Origin: CBDFLD01 sp965249005
GTDB lineage: Bacteria > Acidobacteriota > UBA6911
Reading direction: 5' to 3'
Length of the DNA: 64,000 nt
Assembly: GCA_965249005.1 (NCBI GenBank)
Contig: CBDFLD010000022.1
Span: 434,001 to 498,000 of the forward strand
The notes below the pieces were generated by a model. The model worked only from the letters and a program-made list of their open reading frames with translations. It had not been told where the DNA came from and ran no database searches. Below are positions 53,658 to 62,306 of this stretch, piece after piece; position 1 is the first letter of the stretch; every line of letters starts with the position of its first letter. The translations under genes were made by a program, and so were the position numbers.

Positions 53658-55328
53658 ATGAGTCGAAAAACCGAAACCACGCGACGTCGATTCATGGGCC
53701 GCATCGGAGGTGCCGCTGCCACGGCGGTTCTTGCGGATCAACGGAAAGCTGTTCCCCAATCGCCAGAGCTCCCGAATATCCTGTGGATCATGACCGATGA
53801 GCACCGCGTCGACACATTGGGATGCTACGGAAGTCCGTGGGCGCATTCTCCAAACATCGATCGCTTGGCTCGAAGGGGTGTTCTTTTCGAAAATGCCTTC
53901 GTACAGAGTCCCATCTGCGTTCCCTCCCGGGCCGCGACTCTGACAGGTAAGTATGCCCATACCTGTGAAGTGTTGAATAACGGCTACCGTCTGAACTTCA
54001 CTTCCTGGCACCGTCGGCAGATGGGCGAAGCAATCGAGAAGATGGGAAGGGATCAGTACGACAAGAGAATCGAAACGCTGGGCGGTCGGGGCATAGCAAG
54101 ACTAAAAGAGAGGTTTGGCGAGAACTTGCCGCCGCAGGCGGCAAGGAGTTTTGGCCGAAACGTGGCCTTCACCCAGCTGGCCAACGAGCTCGGCATCATC
54201 GGCAAAGGCCCGCAACACAAGATGTTTCCCGAGATTCTGGCGGAGCACGGGTACCAGACCGCCACCGTCGGCAAGCTACACCACGGAGCGCCCCGGTCGG
54301 GATTTCAGGAGAACCTCCAAGTTCGCGAGTCGGACTACGCCTTCCTGTTCGGACTCCGGAAGGACCTCGACCCCAAGGAATTCGGCGTGGTCCTCCACCC
54401 CGCCGTACCGGCTATATTTGCAGGCACGTTTCCAGGTCCCCCGTCCGAGACCACCTCGGCCAAATGGACCGATGCCGCTATTGATTATTTGAACAACAAG
54501 GCTCAGGAGCCGTTTCTGTTCCGGCTCTCGCTGCGGTCACCTCATACCCCGGTTCTTCCGCCAAAGCCTTACGACACGATGTTCGATCCGAAGGAAATGC
54601 CCATTCCCTCACCCTCGATCGACGAGCTCAACGACGGGTCGCGCTACGCCAGGCGCCGGTCTTTCCAGGACCAGTTCAACGAACAGCAACGACGGGCAAC
54701 CTGGGCCAGCTACTACGGGCTGGCCGCATTTGTGGATCATCAGATCGGCCGTTTGCTCGACGCGCTCGCGGCATCGCCGGTCGCCGACAATACTATCGTG
54801 GTGCTTTCCAGCGACCACGGGGCGCTTCTCGGAGAACATGGGCTCTACCAGAAGGGGACCTTCTACCATGAATCCGCCCGGATTCCTTTTATCTTCTCCT
54901 TTCCGGGCCGAGTGACAGAAGGGAAGAAGGTCGGCGCGGTTGTGGAGTCCATCGATCTGGCCCCTACTCTGTTCGATCTGTGCGGGGTTCCCATTCCCTC
55001 TGATATGGAAGGCAAAAGCCTGGGCCCCACAATGAAGGGAACCGAATCAAACCCGCATGACGCCGTCTTCAGCGAAATCTATACGGGGGCAGAGTCCTCC
55101 ATGCAGTGGCTGGCGGGTGAGCCGGCGGGTACGATCCGACGAATGATCCGCACTGACGAATGGAACATGTCGGTTCATTATCCTCAAGACCCTGTGTATG
55201 GACCCGACGGCTCTCTGTTTGATCTGGTTGAGGATCCGGCTGAAACTCGAAATCTCTACTATGATCCAAAATACCGTGACGTGGCGATAAAGCTTCGCCA
55301 ACGGATCATCGACTGGACTCACGCCTGA
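53658..55328 (+). CDS. Sulfatase with Tat-like signal
   Basis: A 556-residue type I sulfatase. The N-terminus TTRRRFMGRIGGAAATAVLA is a twin-arginine-type signal. PNILWIMTDEHRVDTLGCYG supplies metal ligands near residue 47; SPICVPSRAATLTG carries Cys87-x-P-S-R91, the formylglycine site. Later come GYQTATVGKLHHG, SLRSPHTPVLPPKPYD, VLSSDHGALLGEHGLYQKGTFYHES and a DLVEDPAETRNLYYD ending, as in choline-sulfatase/arylsulfatase-type enzymes. The last third parallels the fragment at 3-932, so the two are paralogues. No ribosome-binding site is evident before the ATG. It is divergent from the GH39-like gene (86 bases) and convergent with a symporter. Confidence 0.9.
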   Translation: MSRKTETTRRRFMGRIGGAAATAVLADQRKAVPQSPELPNILWIMTDEHRVDTLGCYGSPWAHSPNIDRLARRGVLFENAFVQSPICVPSRAATLTGKYAHTCEVLNNGYRLNFTSWHRRQMGEAIEKMGRDQYDKRIETLGGRGIARLKERFGENLPPQAARSFGRNVAFTQLANELGIIGKGPQHKMFPEILAEHGYQTATVGKLHHGAPRSGFQENLQVRESDYAFLFGLRKDLDPKEFGVVLHPAVPAIFAGTFPGPPSETTSAKWTDAAIDYLNNKAQEPFLFRLSLRSPHTPVLPPKPYDTMFDPKEMPIPSPSIDELNDGSRYARRRSFQDQFNEQQRRATWASYYGLAAFVDHQIGRLLDALAASPVADNTIVVLSSDHGALLGEHGLYQKGTFYHESARIPFIFSFPGRVTEGKKVGAVVESIDLAPTLFDLCGVPIPSDMEGKSLGPTMKGTESNPHDAVFSEIYTGAESSMQWLAGEPAGTIRRMIRTDEWNMSVHYPQDPVYGPDGSLFDLVEDPAETRNLYYDPKYRDVAIKLRQRIIDWTHA

Positions 55329-55435
55329 TCGAGTTTGCAACCGAATACTCCCTGTAAGGCCAATTCCCTCTTTTGCGTCTCCTTTCTTTCGTCTCACTGG
55401 ATGGCACAATTCGGCTTGACATGGATCCGGAGGCC

Positions 55436-57085
55436 TCACACGAGACCGACGAAAGTCAGAGCGGCAACCACGACAAGTGCGCCTGCGTAAAGGCGAGGAC
55501 CTGCCCAAATGGGCACGACACCAGCAAAAGGATGCTCTTGTGTCGAGTCGACGGCGACTGAATCAATAGAGAGTGGCCGCCGGTGCTGAGACCGATCAGA
55601 CCCAACACTCAGCAACAAACACATCGCGGCGGTGATGGCAACCGACCAGCCGAACGCCGGCCATTGCCCCGTGAACCAGTCCGGCAGCCATGCCGCATCT
55701 AATAACTCCCGGTCCAGGAATGCGACGATTCCATAGCTACCGCCTGCCCCAATCCCGGCCAGCCCGCACCGGCGCGGCGCTTTCGTCAGCGTCCCAACCA
55801 GGTAAATGGTCAAAAGAGGCGGGACCAGCACCGAGATCACCGTACGAAAGGCCTGAAGCATCAAGGGCTTCGAGGCTATAAAGGGAACGCAGGCAAACGC
55901 GAGCACGAGAAGGCCGAGCGCCGACAGGCGTCCCACCCAAACATAATGCCGCTCGGACCGATCCGGCGCCCACCACCGAGCATACACATCATGCGTGAAC
56001 AACGCAGAGAGCGACGAGGCCAAGGAATCAAACGTACTGATGGCGGCAGCCACGATCCCGGCGACCACCAGACCCTTCATGCCCCAGCCTGTAACAAATC
56101 GATCGATCAGGAGTGGATAGATCTCGTCCGAACGAGCCAGCTGTCCTTCCAGAGCTCTCCCCATCACCCCCAGCATGGCCACCGGGACCCCCACGGCCAT
56201 GGTAATACCCGTACCCATCACGGTGGCCATCTGGACGTCCCAAACGGATCTGCAACCAAACAGCCTCATGGTCTGCGAATGGTTCACGATCCAGTAACCG
56301 CAAGCCGTGATGATCCATGCGAGGCCAATTGCCCAGGAATCTGTGTGTCCGGACGCTCCGCGATATCCGCCAATGTGAGTGAGTCGACCCTGGGCCATCG
56401 TGACCGGACTTGTTTCGTCTGCGTTTTCGCCTTGGGCCATTACGTCGAACTTTTCGACGACACTATCCCACCCGCCGGATGCAGCCCAGGCGCTGCAAAA
56501 TACGATTGCCGCTGCCGCCAGGATCAGGAGGCACTGGAGCGCGTCGGTGAAGACCACAGCCCGCAGGCCACCCACGGCCGTGTATCCCCATGAGAGAAGG
56601 GCAAGGCTTCCCAGCAGAATCCACGTTGCCCCAGACGAGAGATCGGTCAGCTCGCGCAAGAGCAAAAACATGGACCAGATCATCAGCCCCATGAGCAACG
56701 TGCGATACTGCACCTGTACCAGTACGCTGATCAACCGTGTCGCGGGCCCGAACCGGCGCTCCAGGTACTCGGCGTTGGTATACAGTCCGGCGCGGTACAT
56801 CACGGGCACCACGAAAAAGGCAACCAGAACCATACTGACGGCAGACCCCACCGTGTACAGCGTAACCACGTGAATTCCTTCGCTGTAGGTCATACCCGCC
56901 ACGGAAACGAAATCGGAGTTGTCGGCACTCGTGGCAAACACGGACAGCCCGACGACGTACCAAGGCAGGGATCGGTTTCCAACAAACCATTCCCTGCGAT
57001 CTATGCGGCGGCCCGAAACAAAGAAGCCAAACGCGATGATCGCGCCGTTTGCGAGAAGAATGATGGTCCAATCGATCCAAGTCAT
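55436..57085 (-). CDS. Sodium:solute symporter (SSS family)
   Basis: A 549-residue transporter with about 13 membrane segments. Family marks: GFFVSGRRIDRREWFVGNRSLPWY, ATSADNSDFVSVAGMTY, YTNAEYLERRFGPATRL, GYTAVGGLRAVVFTDALQC and GIVAAAISTFDSLASSLSALFTHDVYARW (sodium-site region with Ser and Thr). It is convergent with the sulfatase at 53658, with about 100 featureless bases between the stops. It is divergent from DUF3604 copy 3, sharing a 142-base spacer that probably holds both promoters. The ribosome-binding site is weak. The substrate is unknown; a product of sulfatase or DUF3604 action is plausible. Confidence 0.87.
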   Translation of the reverse strand: MTWIDWTIILLANGAIIAFGFFVSGRRIDRREWFVGNRSLPWYVVGLSVFATSADNSDFVSVAGMTYSEGIHVVTLYTVGSAVSMVLVAFFVVPVMYRAGLYTNAEYLERRFGPATRLISVLVQVQYRTLLMGLMIWSMFLLLRELTDLSSGATWILLGSLALLSWGYTAVGGLRAVVFTDALQCLLILAAAAIVFCSAWAASGGWDSVVEKFDVMAQGENADETSPVTMAQGRLTHIGGYRGASGHTDSWAIGLAWIITACGYWIVNHSQTMRLFGCRSVWDVQMATVMGTGITMAVGVPVAMLGVMGRALEGQLARSDEIYPLLIDRFVTGWGMKGLVVAGIVAAAISTFDSLASSLSALFTHDVYARWWAPDRSERHYVWVGRLSALGLLVLAFACVPFIASKPLMLQAFRTVISVLVPPLLTIYLVGTLTKAPRRCGLAGIGAGGSYGIVAFLDRELLDAAWLPDWFTGQWPAFGWSVAITAAMCLLLSVGSDRSQHRRPLSIDSVAVDSTQEHPFAGVVPIWAGPRLYAGALVVVAALTFVGLV

Positions 57086-57152
57086 AGGTAGGCATCTCGC
57101 GCCGCGAGACGCATGAGAAGCGAAAACGTGGAAAACGTCCCTAGTTATTACT

Positions 57153-57169
57153 AGTCATTATGTATGACT
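57153..57169. promoter_or_regulatory. Small inverted repeat in divergent AT-rich spacer
   Basis: AGTCAT and ATGACT around five bases, in the AT-rich spacer between the symporter and DUF3604 copy 3. It is a possible operator; no promoter boxes can be fixed with confidence. Confidence 0.3.
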
Positions 57170-57227
57170 GAAACCGCTTATATCATTTTCCTAGATCATT
57201 TCAGACTCTTTTGATAAGAAAGGCGAC

Positions 57228-60107
57228 ATGATATCACGACGAATCCTCCTACTTCTCGTGGTATGGCTGGGCACTGGTGCAAGCTCGACCATCCTCTACG
57301 GACGCACCCCGCAAGACCGGGAACCTGCCGCCGAGCGGCAAGCTCTCTCCGTCCGGATTGCGTTCAACTTCCAAGAGCATGAACGATGGGCAGGCACCAT
57401 CGGGGTTGAAAACGCGACCGCGGTCCAGGCCAAGGGGTGGCACTTTTACAATAAAGACCAGCTCTCGCTGAATCGCTTCGAGCTTCACCGGACGCTGGAT
57501 CGTCGAATCCAGGAACCGTTGGAGAAGGGCATCACGATCCAGGCAAAAAGCCGGAGCGGGAGTGGCGCCCGCGTGCGAGTCTCCACGGATCGCGGTTCGT
57601 TTTCGGTGACCGTTGCCGAGTTGGAGCTCGATGAGAGTGCCTCGTTTCTGGATGGAGCGATCGAGGTAACGCGGCTGCTTCCGGTAGACAAGCTGACCGA
57701 CAATTTCCGCGACGACGATTATCCTTCCATCGCGGTCGCCGATGAGAATACGGCCTATGCGGTCTGGCAATCGTACTCCGGGCAGGCCGACGAGATTCGT
57801 CTTTCCAAATTCGATCGCGGCTGGCGCACCTTCACTCGCGTGCCCGGCACCTCCGGCGACGTCTGGCGGCCTCAGGTAGCACTCGACAATCGGTCGCGAC
57901 CCTGGATAGTCTGGGCCCAACAGGTCGACGGCAATTTCGACCTGTACGCGCGTGCCCTCGACGAAAAGGAAAACCGCTGGCTGCCCGCGGTCCGCCTCAG
58001 CTCGCACCCCTACCCCGACGTCGACCATCACTTCATTGCCGATTCCGCCGGCCGGCTCTGGGTCGTTTGGCAAGGTTTTCGCGGCGACAACTCCGACATC
58101 TTTCTCCGCCACACGGACGGTTCCTCATGGTCCAAGGTGGTTCAGATCACCGACCACCCGGCCAATGACTGGGAGCCCAGGATCGCGGTAGACACGGGCG
58201 GAAAAGCGCATATCGTCTGGGACAGCTATCGCAACGGCAACTACGATGTTTATCTGCGAAGTTATGACAACGGTGCGCTGGGCCCCGAAGTGGCGGTGGC
58301 CGCAACTCCACTCTTCGAAGCCCATGCGTCCGTGGCCGTCGACAAACAGGGGCGAACCTGGGTGGCCTGGGACGAGACCGGCGTCAACTGGGGCAAAGAT
58401 ACTGGAGCGACCGATGACCCGAACTGGCTCAACCTGGGACTGGACCGGTTCATCAAGGACCCGGGCTTTCCGGGTACGCGGCTCAACGACTCTCGCAGAA
58501 TGAATCTCGTAGTTCTCGGCAATGGTGAGCGCATGGCACCTGTCCAGGAACTGAGAGCCGTCCTGGCAGAATCAGGCATCCAGAATCATGACTACCCACA
58601 ACTGTTCGTCGATCCTGATTCGGGGCGCGTGGCCCTTCTGTTCCACCGCTGGAGGTGGGTGGGGGATTGGGAGCGCTTCTTCGAAGCGCGGCCACAGGTG
58701 TACTGGGAACAAGCCGTACTCTTTTACGAAGGGAACCGGTGGTCCAGGCTCTGGACGATGCCGGAAAGCTGGGCTCGGCCTTCTGTGAGGTCTTCGGCCG
58801 CCTTTACGCCGAGTGGAGCTTTGTGGACGATCTGGCCGGCCGAGGGACGGCTATATCGGAGCCCATACCAGCCACGAGAATCGAACGTCTACGCAACTCG
58901 AATTCCCCTCCCGGGCGCGGCCAAACAGCTCGCGCTCCATCCGGCAACGAAACCGCCGCCGGTGGAGACTCCGGTGGTGCATCAAGACGAATCGAATGAC
59001 GTCGCCGTCATTCGTGGTTACCGAACCTTCATTCACGGAGTCGAGAACCGGATCGTCCGAGGGGACTTTCATCGCCATACCGAGCTTTCAGGAGACAACG
59101 GCGGACTGCGTGACGGCTCGTTGTTTGACTTTTACCGTTACATGATCGATGCGGCCGCCATGGATTTCGGCGGCGTCACCGATCACAACTCCGGCGGCGA
59201 CTATGAGTACTGGTGGTGGCTGATCGAGAAGACCTGTGATCTGTACCATATTTCGCGGGCCTTCACGACCTTCTACGCTTATGAACGCAGCGTGACCTTT
59301 CCCCGAGGGCACCGCAACATCTTTCACACGCGCCGCGGCGTCCCGGTGGTCTCGTTCTTTACGGAGACCGACCTGGGGAACGCGCGACCCTGGATTGGCG
59401 CCAACTCCAAGCTACTGGTGGAAAACGACACCCAGCTTCTGTATGAATCGCTGCGACAGTCGGGGGGGCTGGCCATCTCGCACACAACCGGTTCGCTTCA
59501 TGGCGGAACAGACTGGAAGGAAACGATCGACCCAAAGGTCGAACCGGTCGTGGAGATCTATCAGGGGGGCCGGCTCTCGTATGAAAAAATGGGAGCCCCT
59601 CGCGCGCCCAGAACCATCGCGGATTTTCCGATCAAAGACCTGCAAGAAGAGGGATTCGTCTGGAACGCCTACCGGAAGGGTTATCGCATCGGCACGATTG
59701 CCAGCTCCGACCACTGGTCGACGCACATCTCCTACGCGATGGTCTACACCGAGCAGCCGACCAGGGAGGCGATCTTCGAGGCCATCCGGAACCGACGCAC
59801 ATACGGCGCGACCGACAACATCATCCTCGACTACCGGATGGGAGAGCACTTCATGGGAGAGGAGTTTGCCACCTCCGAGGTGCCGGCCATGGAGATCCGC
59901 ATCGTCGGCACGACACCGATTGCCGATCTCGAAATCATCCGAAACGAAAGGGTTGTCTACTCCTCGAGCCCGAACCAAAGGGAAGTAAACGTCACCTATC
60001 GAGACCAGGACCCGGTCGTGGGACCTTGCTATTACTTCGTCCGCGTGATCCAGGACGACTGGGAGATGGCCTGGGGAAGCCCTATCTGGGTCGAGTACAC
60101 CCCCTAG
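57228..60107 (+). CDS. DUF3604 PHP-fold secreted protein, copy 3
   Basis: A 959-residue protein with the plan of copies 1 and 2 but a Sec signal peptide (ILLLLVVWLGTGASSTILYG) without a lipobox, so it is probably periplasmic or secreted and not lipidated. The propeller part has VDKLTDNFRDDDYPSIAV, WIVWAQQVDGNFDLYARALD and WVVWQGFRGDNSDIFLRHTD. The DUF3604 domain has DFHRHTELSGD (about 613), GGVTDHNSGGDYEYWWW, YAYERS, AISHTTGS and IASSDHWSTHIS. One ligand-region change against copies 1 and 2 is SHTTG for PHTTG. It is closest to copy 4, 61 bases downstream, which indicates a tandem duplication. AAAGG precedes the ATG. The substrate is unknown. Confidence 0.87.
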   Translation: MISRRILLLLVVWLGTGASSTILYGRTPQDREPAAERQALSVRIAFNFQEHERWAGTIGVENATAVQAKGWHFYNKDQLSLNRFELHRTLDRRIQEPLEKGITIQAKSRSGSGARVRVSTDRGSFSVTVAELELDESASFLDGAIEVTRLLPVDKLTDNFRDDDYPSIAVADENTAYAVWQSYSGQADEIRLSKFDRGWRTFTRVPGTSGDVWRPQVALDNRSRPWIVWAQQVDGNFDLYARALDEKENRWLPAVRLSSHPYPDVDHHFIADSAGRLWVVWQGFRGDNSDIFLRHTDGSSWSKVVQITDHPANDWEPRIAVDTGGKAHIVWDSYRNGNYDVYLRSYDNGALGPEVAVAATPLFEAHASVAVDKQGRTWVAWDETGVNWGKDTGATDDPNWLNLGLDRFIKDPGFPGTRLNDSRRMNLVVLGNGERMAPVQELRAVLAESGIQNHDYPQLFVDPDSGRVALLFHRWRWVGDWERFFEARPQVYWEQAVLFYEGNRWSRLWTMPESWARPSVRSSAAFTPSGALWTIWPAEGRLYRSPYQPRESNVYATRIPLPGAAKQLALHPATKPPPVETPVVHQDESNDVAVIRGYRTFIHGVENRIVRGDFHRHTELSGDNGGLRDGSLFDFYRYMIDAAAMDFGGVTDHNSGGDYEYWWWLIEKTCDLYHISRAFTTFYAYERSVTFPRGHRNIFHTRRGVPVVSFFTETDLGNARPWIGANSKLLVENDTQLLYESLRQSGGLAISHTTGSLHGGTDWKETIDPKVEPVVEIYQGGRLSYEKMGAPRAPRTIADFPIKDLQEEGFVWNAYRKGYRIGTIASSDHWSTHISYAMVYTEQPTREAIFEAIRNRRTYGATDNIILDYRMGEHFMGEEFATSEVPAMEIRIVGTTPIADLEIIRNERVVYSSSPNQREVNVTYRDQDPVVGPCYYFVRVIQDDWEMAWGSPIWVEYTP

Positions 60108-60131
60108 AGACGCGTCCAGTGAGGGCGTCTC
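60107..60131 (+). promoter_or_regulatory. Hairpin between the two tandem DUF3604 genes
   Basis: GAGACGC and GCGTCTC separated by 11 bases, starting on the last base of the stop codon of copy 3. No T-run follows. It shares the GCGTCTC / GAGACGC arms of the hairpin at 33793-33810. Confidence 0.5.
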
Positions 60132-60168
60132 GCGCAGACAGCTAAAACACATAGGAGCGATCCACGGC

Positions 60169-60865
60169 ATGAACCAAAAGACGAGAGTCCGGCAAAAGAG
60201 GATCTGGATACTGGTCCTGTCCTTCGCGACAACGGGAGCGGTTGCAATCGGCATACGATCCTCTCCACGGATTCCTCCAATCCAGGAAACATCCACCCCC
60301 AGCGAGGCATTGTCGGTACGCATCGAGTTCGACTTCCAGACACCGGGCCCCGAGCGTTGGACCGGGACCGTGGTTACCGAAGGAGTGGATGTTGCGGAAA
60401 TGAAGCCCTGGCGCTTCTACGGATCGGATCGCCTCTCGCTGAACACGTTCGACCTGCGCCGAACCCGGGACAATCGAGTCCGAGCCCCGGTAAAAAAAGG
60501 ATTCATCCTCAATGGCAAGGCCGGGCCGACGGCACGAATCGCCGTCGAAACCTCCGAGGGGAACTTCGCCTTTCGAATCTCGGAGCTGGGCTACCATCAA
60601 GATGTGCCCTTTTTGAATTCGAAGGTGCGGGTCACGCGACTGCTCCCAGTGGAAAAGCTCACGGACAACGACCGAAACGACGATTACCCCTCGATCGCCG
60701 TGGCCGATGGCGGTCTGGCCTATGCTGTATGGCAATCCTACTCCGGTCAGGCCGATGAGATCCGTATCTCCAAGTTCAATAACGGCTGGCGGACCTTTAC
60801 CCGGGTCCCTGGCACCTCCGGTGATGTCTGGCGACCTCAAGTAGCTCTGGACGCTCGATCGCGCC
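60169..60865 (+). pseudogene. DUF3604 protein, copy 4, 5' part, split by IS256-family element
   Basis: The first 232 codons of a fourth DUF3604 gene. An N-terminal hydrophobic segment (RIWILVLSFATTGAVAIGI) acts as signal or anchor. The beta-sandwich and the first propeller strands (VEKLTDNDRNDDYPSIAVAD, AVWQSYSGQADEIRISKF) match copy 3. AGGAG lies about 11 bases before the ATG. Coding breaks in ALDARSR, where the sister genes continue into RPWIVWAQQVDG; the missing part resumes at 62307. The product as it stands would be a truncated propeller without the metal site. Confidence 0.88.
60854..60865. repeat. Left flanking direct repeat of the IS256-family element
   Basis: CTCGATCGCGCC, identical to 62295-62306. 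IS256-family elements usually duplicate 8-9 bases, so part of the 12 may be chance or target preference. Confidence 0.8.
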
Positions 60866-62294
60866 GAGTCAATCCCATTTTTAGTTGAAATTGGAGAGCG
60901 GCTCCCGTGGTATTTACGCAATTCGTTCCTCCACGGCTTTTGAAAAGCGCGCTTTTAAGGAACGACGCAACCTCGGCAGATGCCGATAGCCACGGACCTT
61001 CCTGAGTCTCGGCTCGATCTCAAGCAATGCCGTAGCTACCCAGCGATGTAATTGGTTGCTGTTTTTCCAGTAATCCACTTTATCGGTTCTTTGTCCAAGC
61101 TGCGCATTGATGGACTCGAGACAATTCGTGGTAGAGAAACTTTCCCGGAGTTCCTCTGCCAGGCCCAACCGGTGAAGGGTGAGAGTCTCTTCGAAACCCT
61201 CATCCAAGCTGGCTGCTGCTGACTGGTTCAGCAGCGATAGTTCTTTTCGGACCCTTAGAAGCGCTTTTTCTGCCTCTCTCAGGGTTGGCTTTTGATAGGC
61301 ATCCTGCAATCGTTTGCGAAAGGTTCCCTGTTTGCTCTTGGGTAAGTAGCACAATACATTTTCACGCTTGTGCCATCGGCAGCGCTGCACGACCGCCCGG
61401 TTGCCGAATACCGCCTGGACGGCTTTTCGCAATCCTTTGGACCCATCGATAACGCACATCAGGCCCTCATCATGGCAAAGCCCTCTTTGTAACAGCCCTC
61501 GGAGAAAGTCCGTACACACTCGTTCATTTTCGGTACTGGCCTGCAGGAACCCCAAGATGATCTTCTCACCCTCAATGGTTACTCCCAATCCAATCAGGAT
61601 TTGCTCCGATGCAAAGCTTTTGCCGTCCAGAAAGAGAGCAACAAAATCGTATCCTGCAAGAGATCGTTCCTGCAGCTCCTTCAGTTTTCGAGCTGTCACT
61701 TGGATGGTACGGCGCGAGATGCTCGATGGCGACATGCCAAAGGCCTCGGGAACCGCCTCAGCGCACTCCCGATAATTGCGACACGATAATCCGTTGATTA
61801 CCTTCTTCAAAAGGCCCTCGTCCATATTCCTGGGTTGCTGCAACCGCCGATATGTTCTCAACCGTACCTCACAACTCCGATCAGTATCTCGGACTCGAGG
61901 AACACGGACTGGAATCTTCTGATCTGTCAGGTACACTGAACCCCTTTGCGATCCCCATCGATGAAGGTTGGAATCGCCGCCGGCTCGGCTATAGCGCTCC
62001 CCAGCGAGGTGGTTGACTTCATCTTCAAGGCTGTCCTGGACGGCTCGCAATCCCAGCGGTATCAACGCTTGGATGAGCTCGATACGTGCATCAAGTTCGT
62101 TGAGCTGATCATTGGTTGCGAGAAATCGTGTCTCGCCTGACGATCGTTTTTGCTTCGACGTATTGCCGTTTGGTAGAATCTTCTTCATAGTGGCTCCTTG
62201 AGAATTGGTTGACTTCGTTTTCGGACAAAAACAAAAATCTACCACTCTTGGAGCCGCTTTCCTTTCATTGAATTTCAACTAACAATAGCACTCA
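60866..62294. mobile_element. IS256-family insertion sequence, 1429 bp
   Basis: It splits DUF3604 copy 4. Reading inward, the left end begins GAGTCAATCCCATTTTTAG and the right end TGAGTGCTATTGTTAG; both then share TTAGTTGAAATT, which gives imperfect terminal inverted repeats of about 18 bases. One transposase gene lies on the minus strand. The flanking 12-base direct repeat and the restored reading frame fix the edges well. Confidence 0.88.
60914..62188 (-). CDS. IS256-family transposase
   Basis: A 424-residue DDE transposase of the IS256/mutator group. The catalytic triad candidates are Asp in VALFLDGKSF, Asp in LMCVIDGSKGLR and Glu in TTNCLESINAQLG; CRWHKRENVLCYLP is the family's conserved C/H-rich stretch. 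The length agrees with intact members. ATG 62188 is preferred over a start at 62278 because AAGGAG precedes it and the additional 30 residues would run into the terminal repeat. No internal stop or frameshift is visible, so it may be functional. It is antisense to the DUF3604 gene it interrupts. Confidence 0.92.
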   Translation of the reverse strand: MKKILPNGNTSKQKRSSGETRFLATNDQLNELDARIELIQALIPLGLRAVQDSLEDEVNHLAGERYSRAGGDSNLHRWGSQRGSVYLTDQKIPVRVPRVRDTDRSCEVRLRTYRRLQQPRNMDEGLLKKVINGLSCRNYRECAEAVPEAFGMSPSSISRRTIQVTARKLKELQERSLAGYDFVALFLDGKSFASEQILIGLGVTIEGEKIILGFLQASTENERVCTDFLRGLLQRGLCHDEGLMCVIDGSKGLRKAVQAVFGNRAVVQRCRWHKRENVLCYLPKSKQGTFRKRLQDAYQKPTLREAEKALLRVRKELSLLNQSAAASLDEGFEETLTLHRLGLAEELRESFSTTNCLESINAQLGQRTDKVDYWKNSNQLHRWVATALLEIEPRLRKVRGYRHLPRLRRSLKARFSKAVEERIA

Positions 62295-62306
62295 CTCGAT
62301 CGCGCC
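62295..62306. repeat. Right flanking direct repeat of the IS256-family element
   Basis: CTCGATCGCGCC, as at 60854-60865; DUF3604 coding resumes across it as CGA TCG CGC CCG TGG. Confidence 0.8.
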
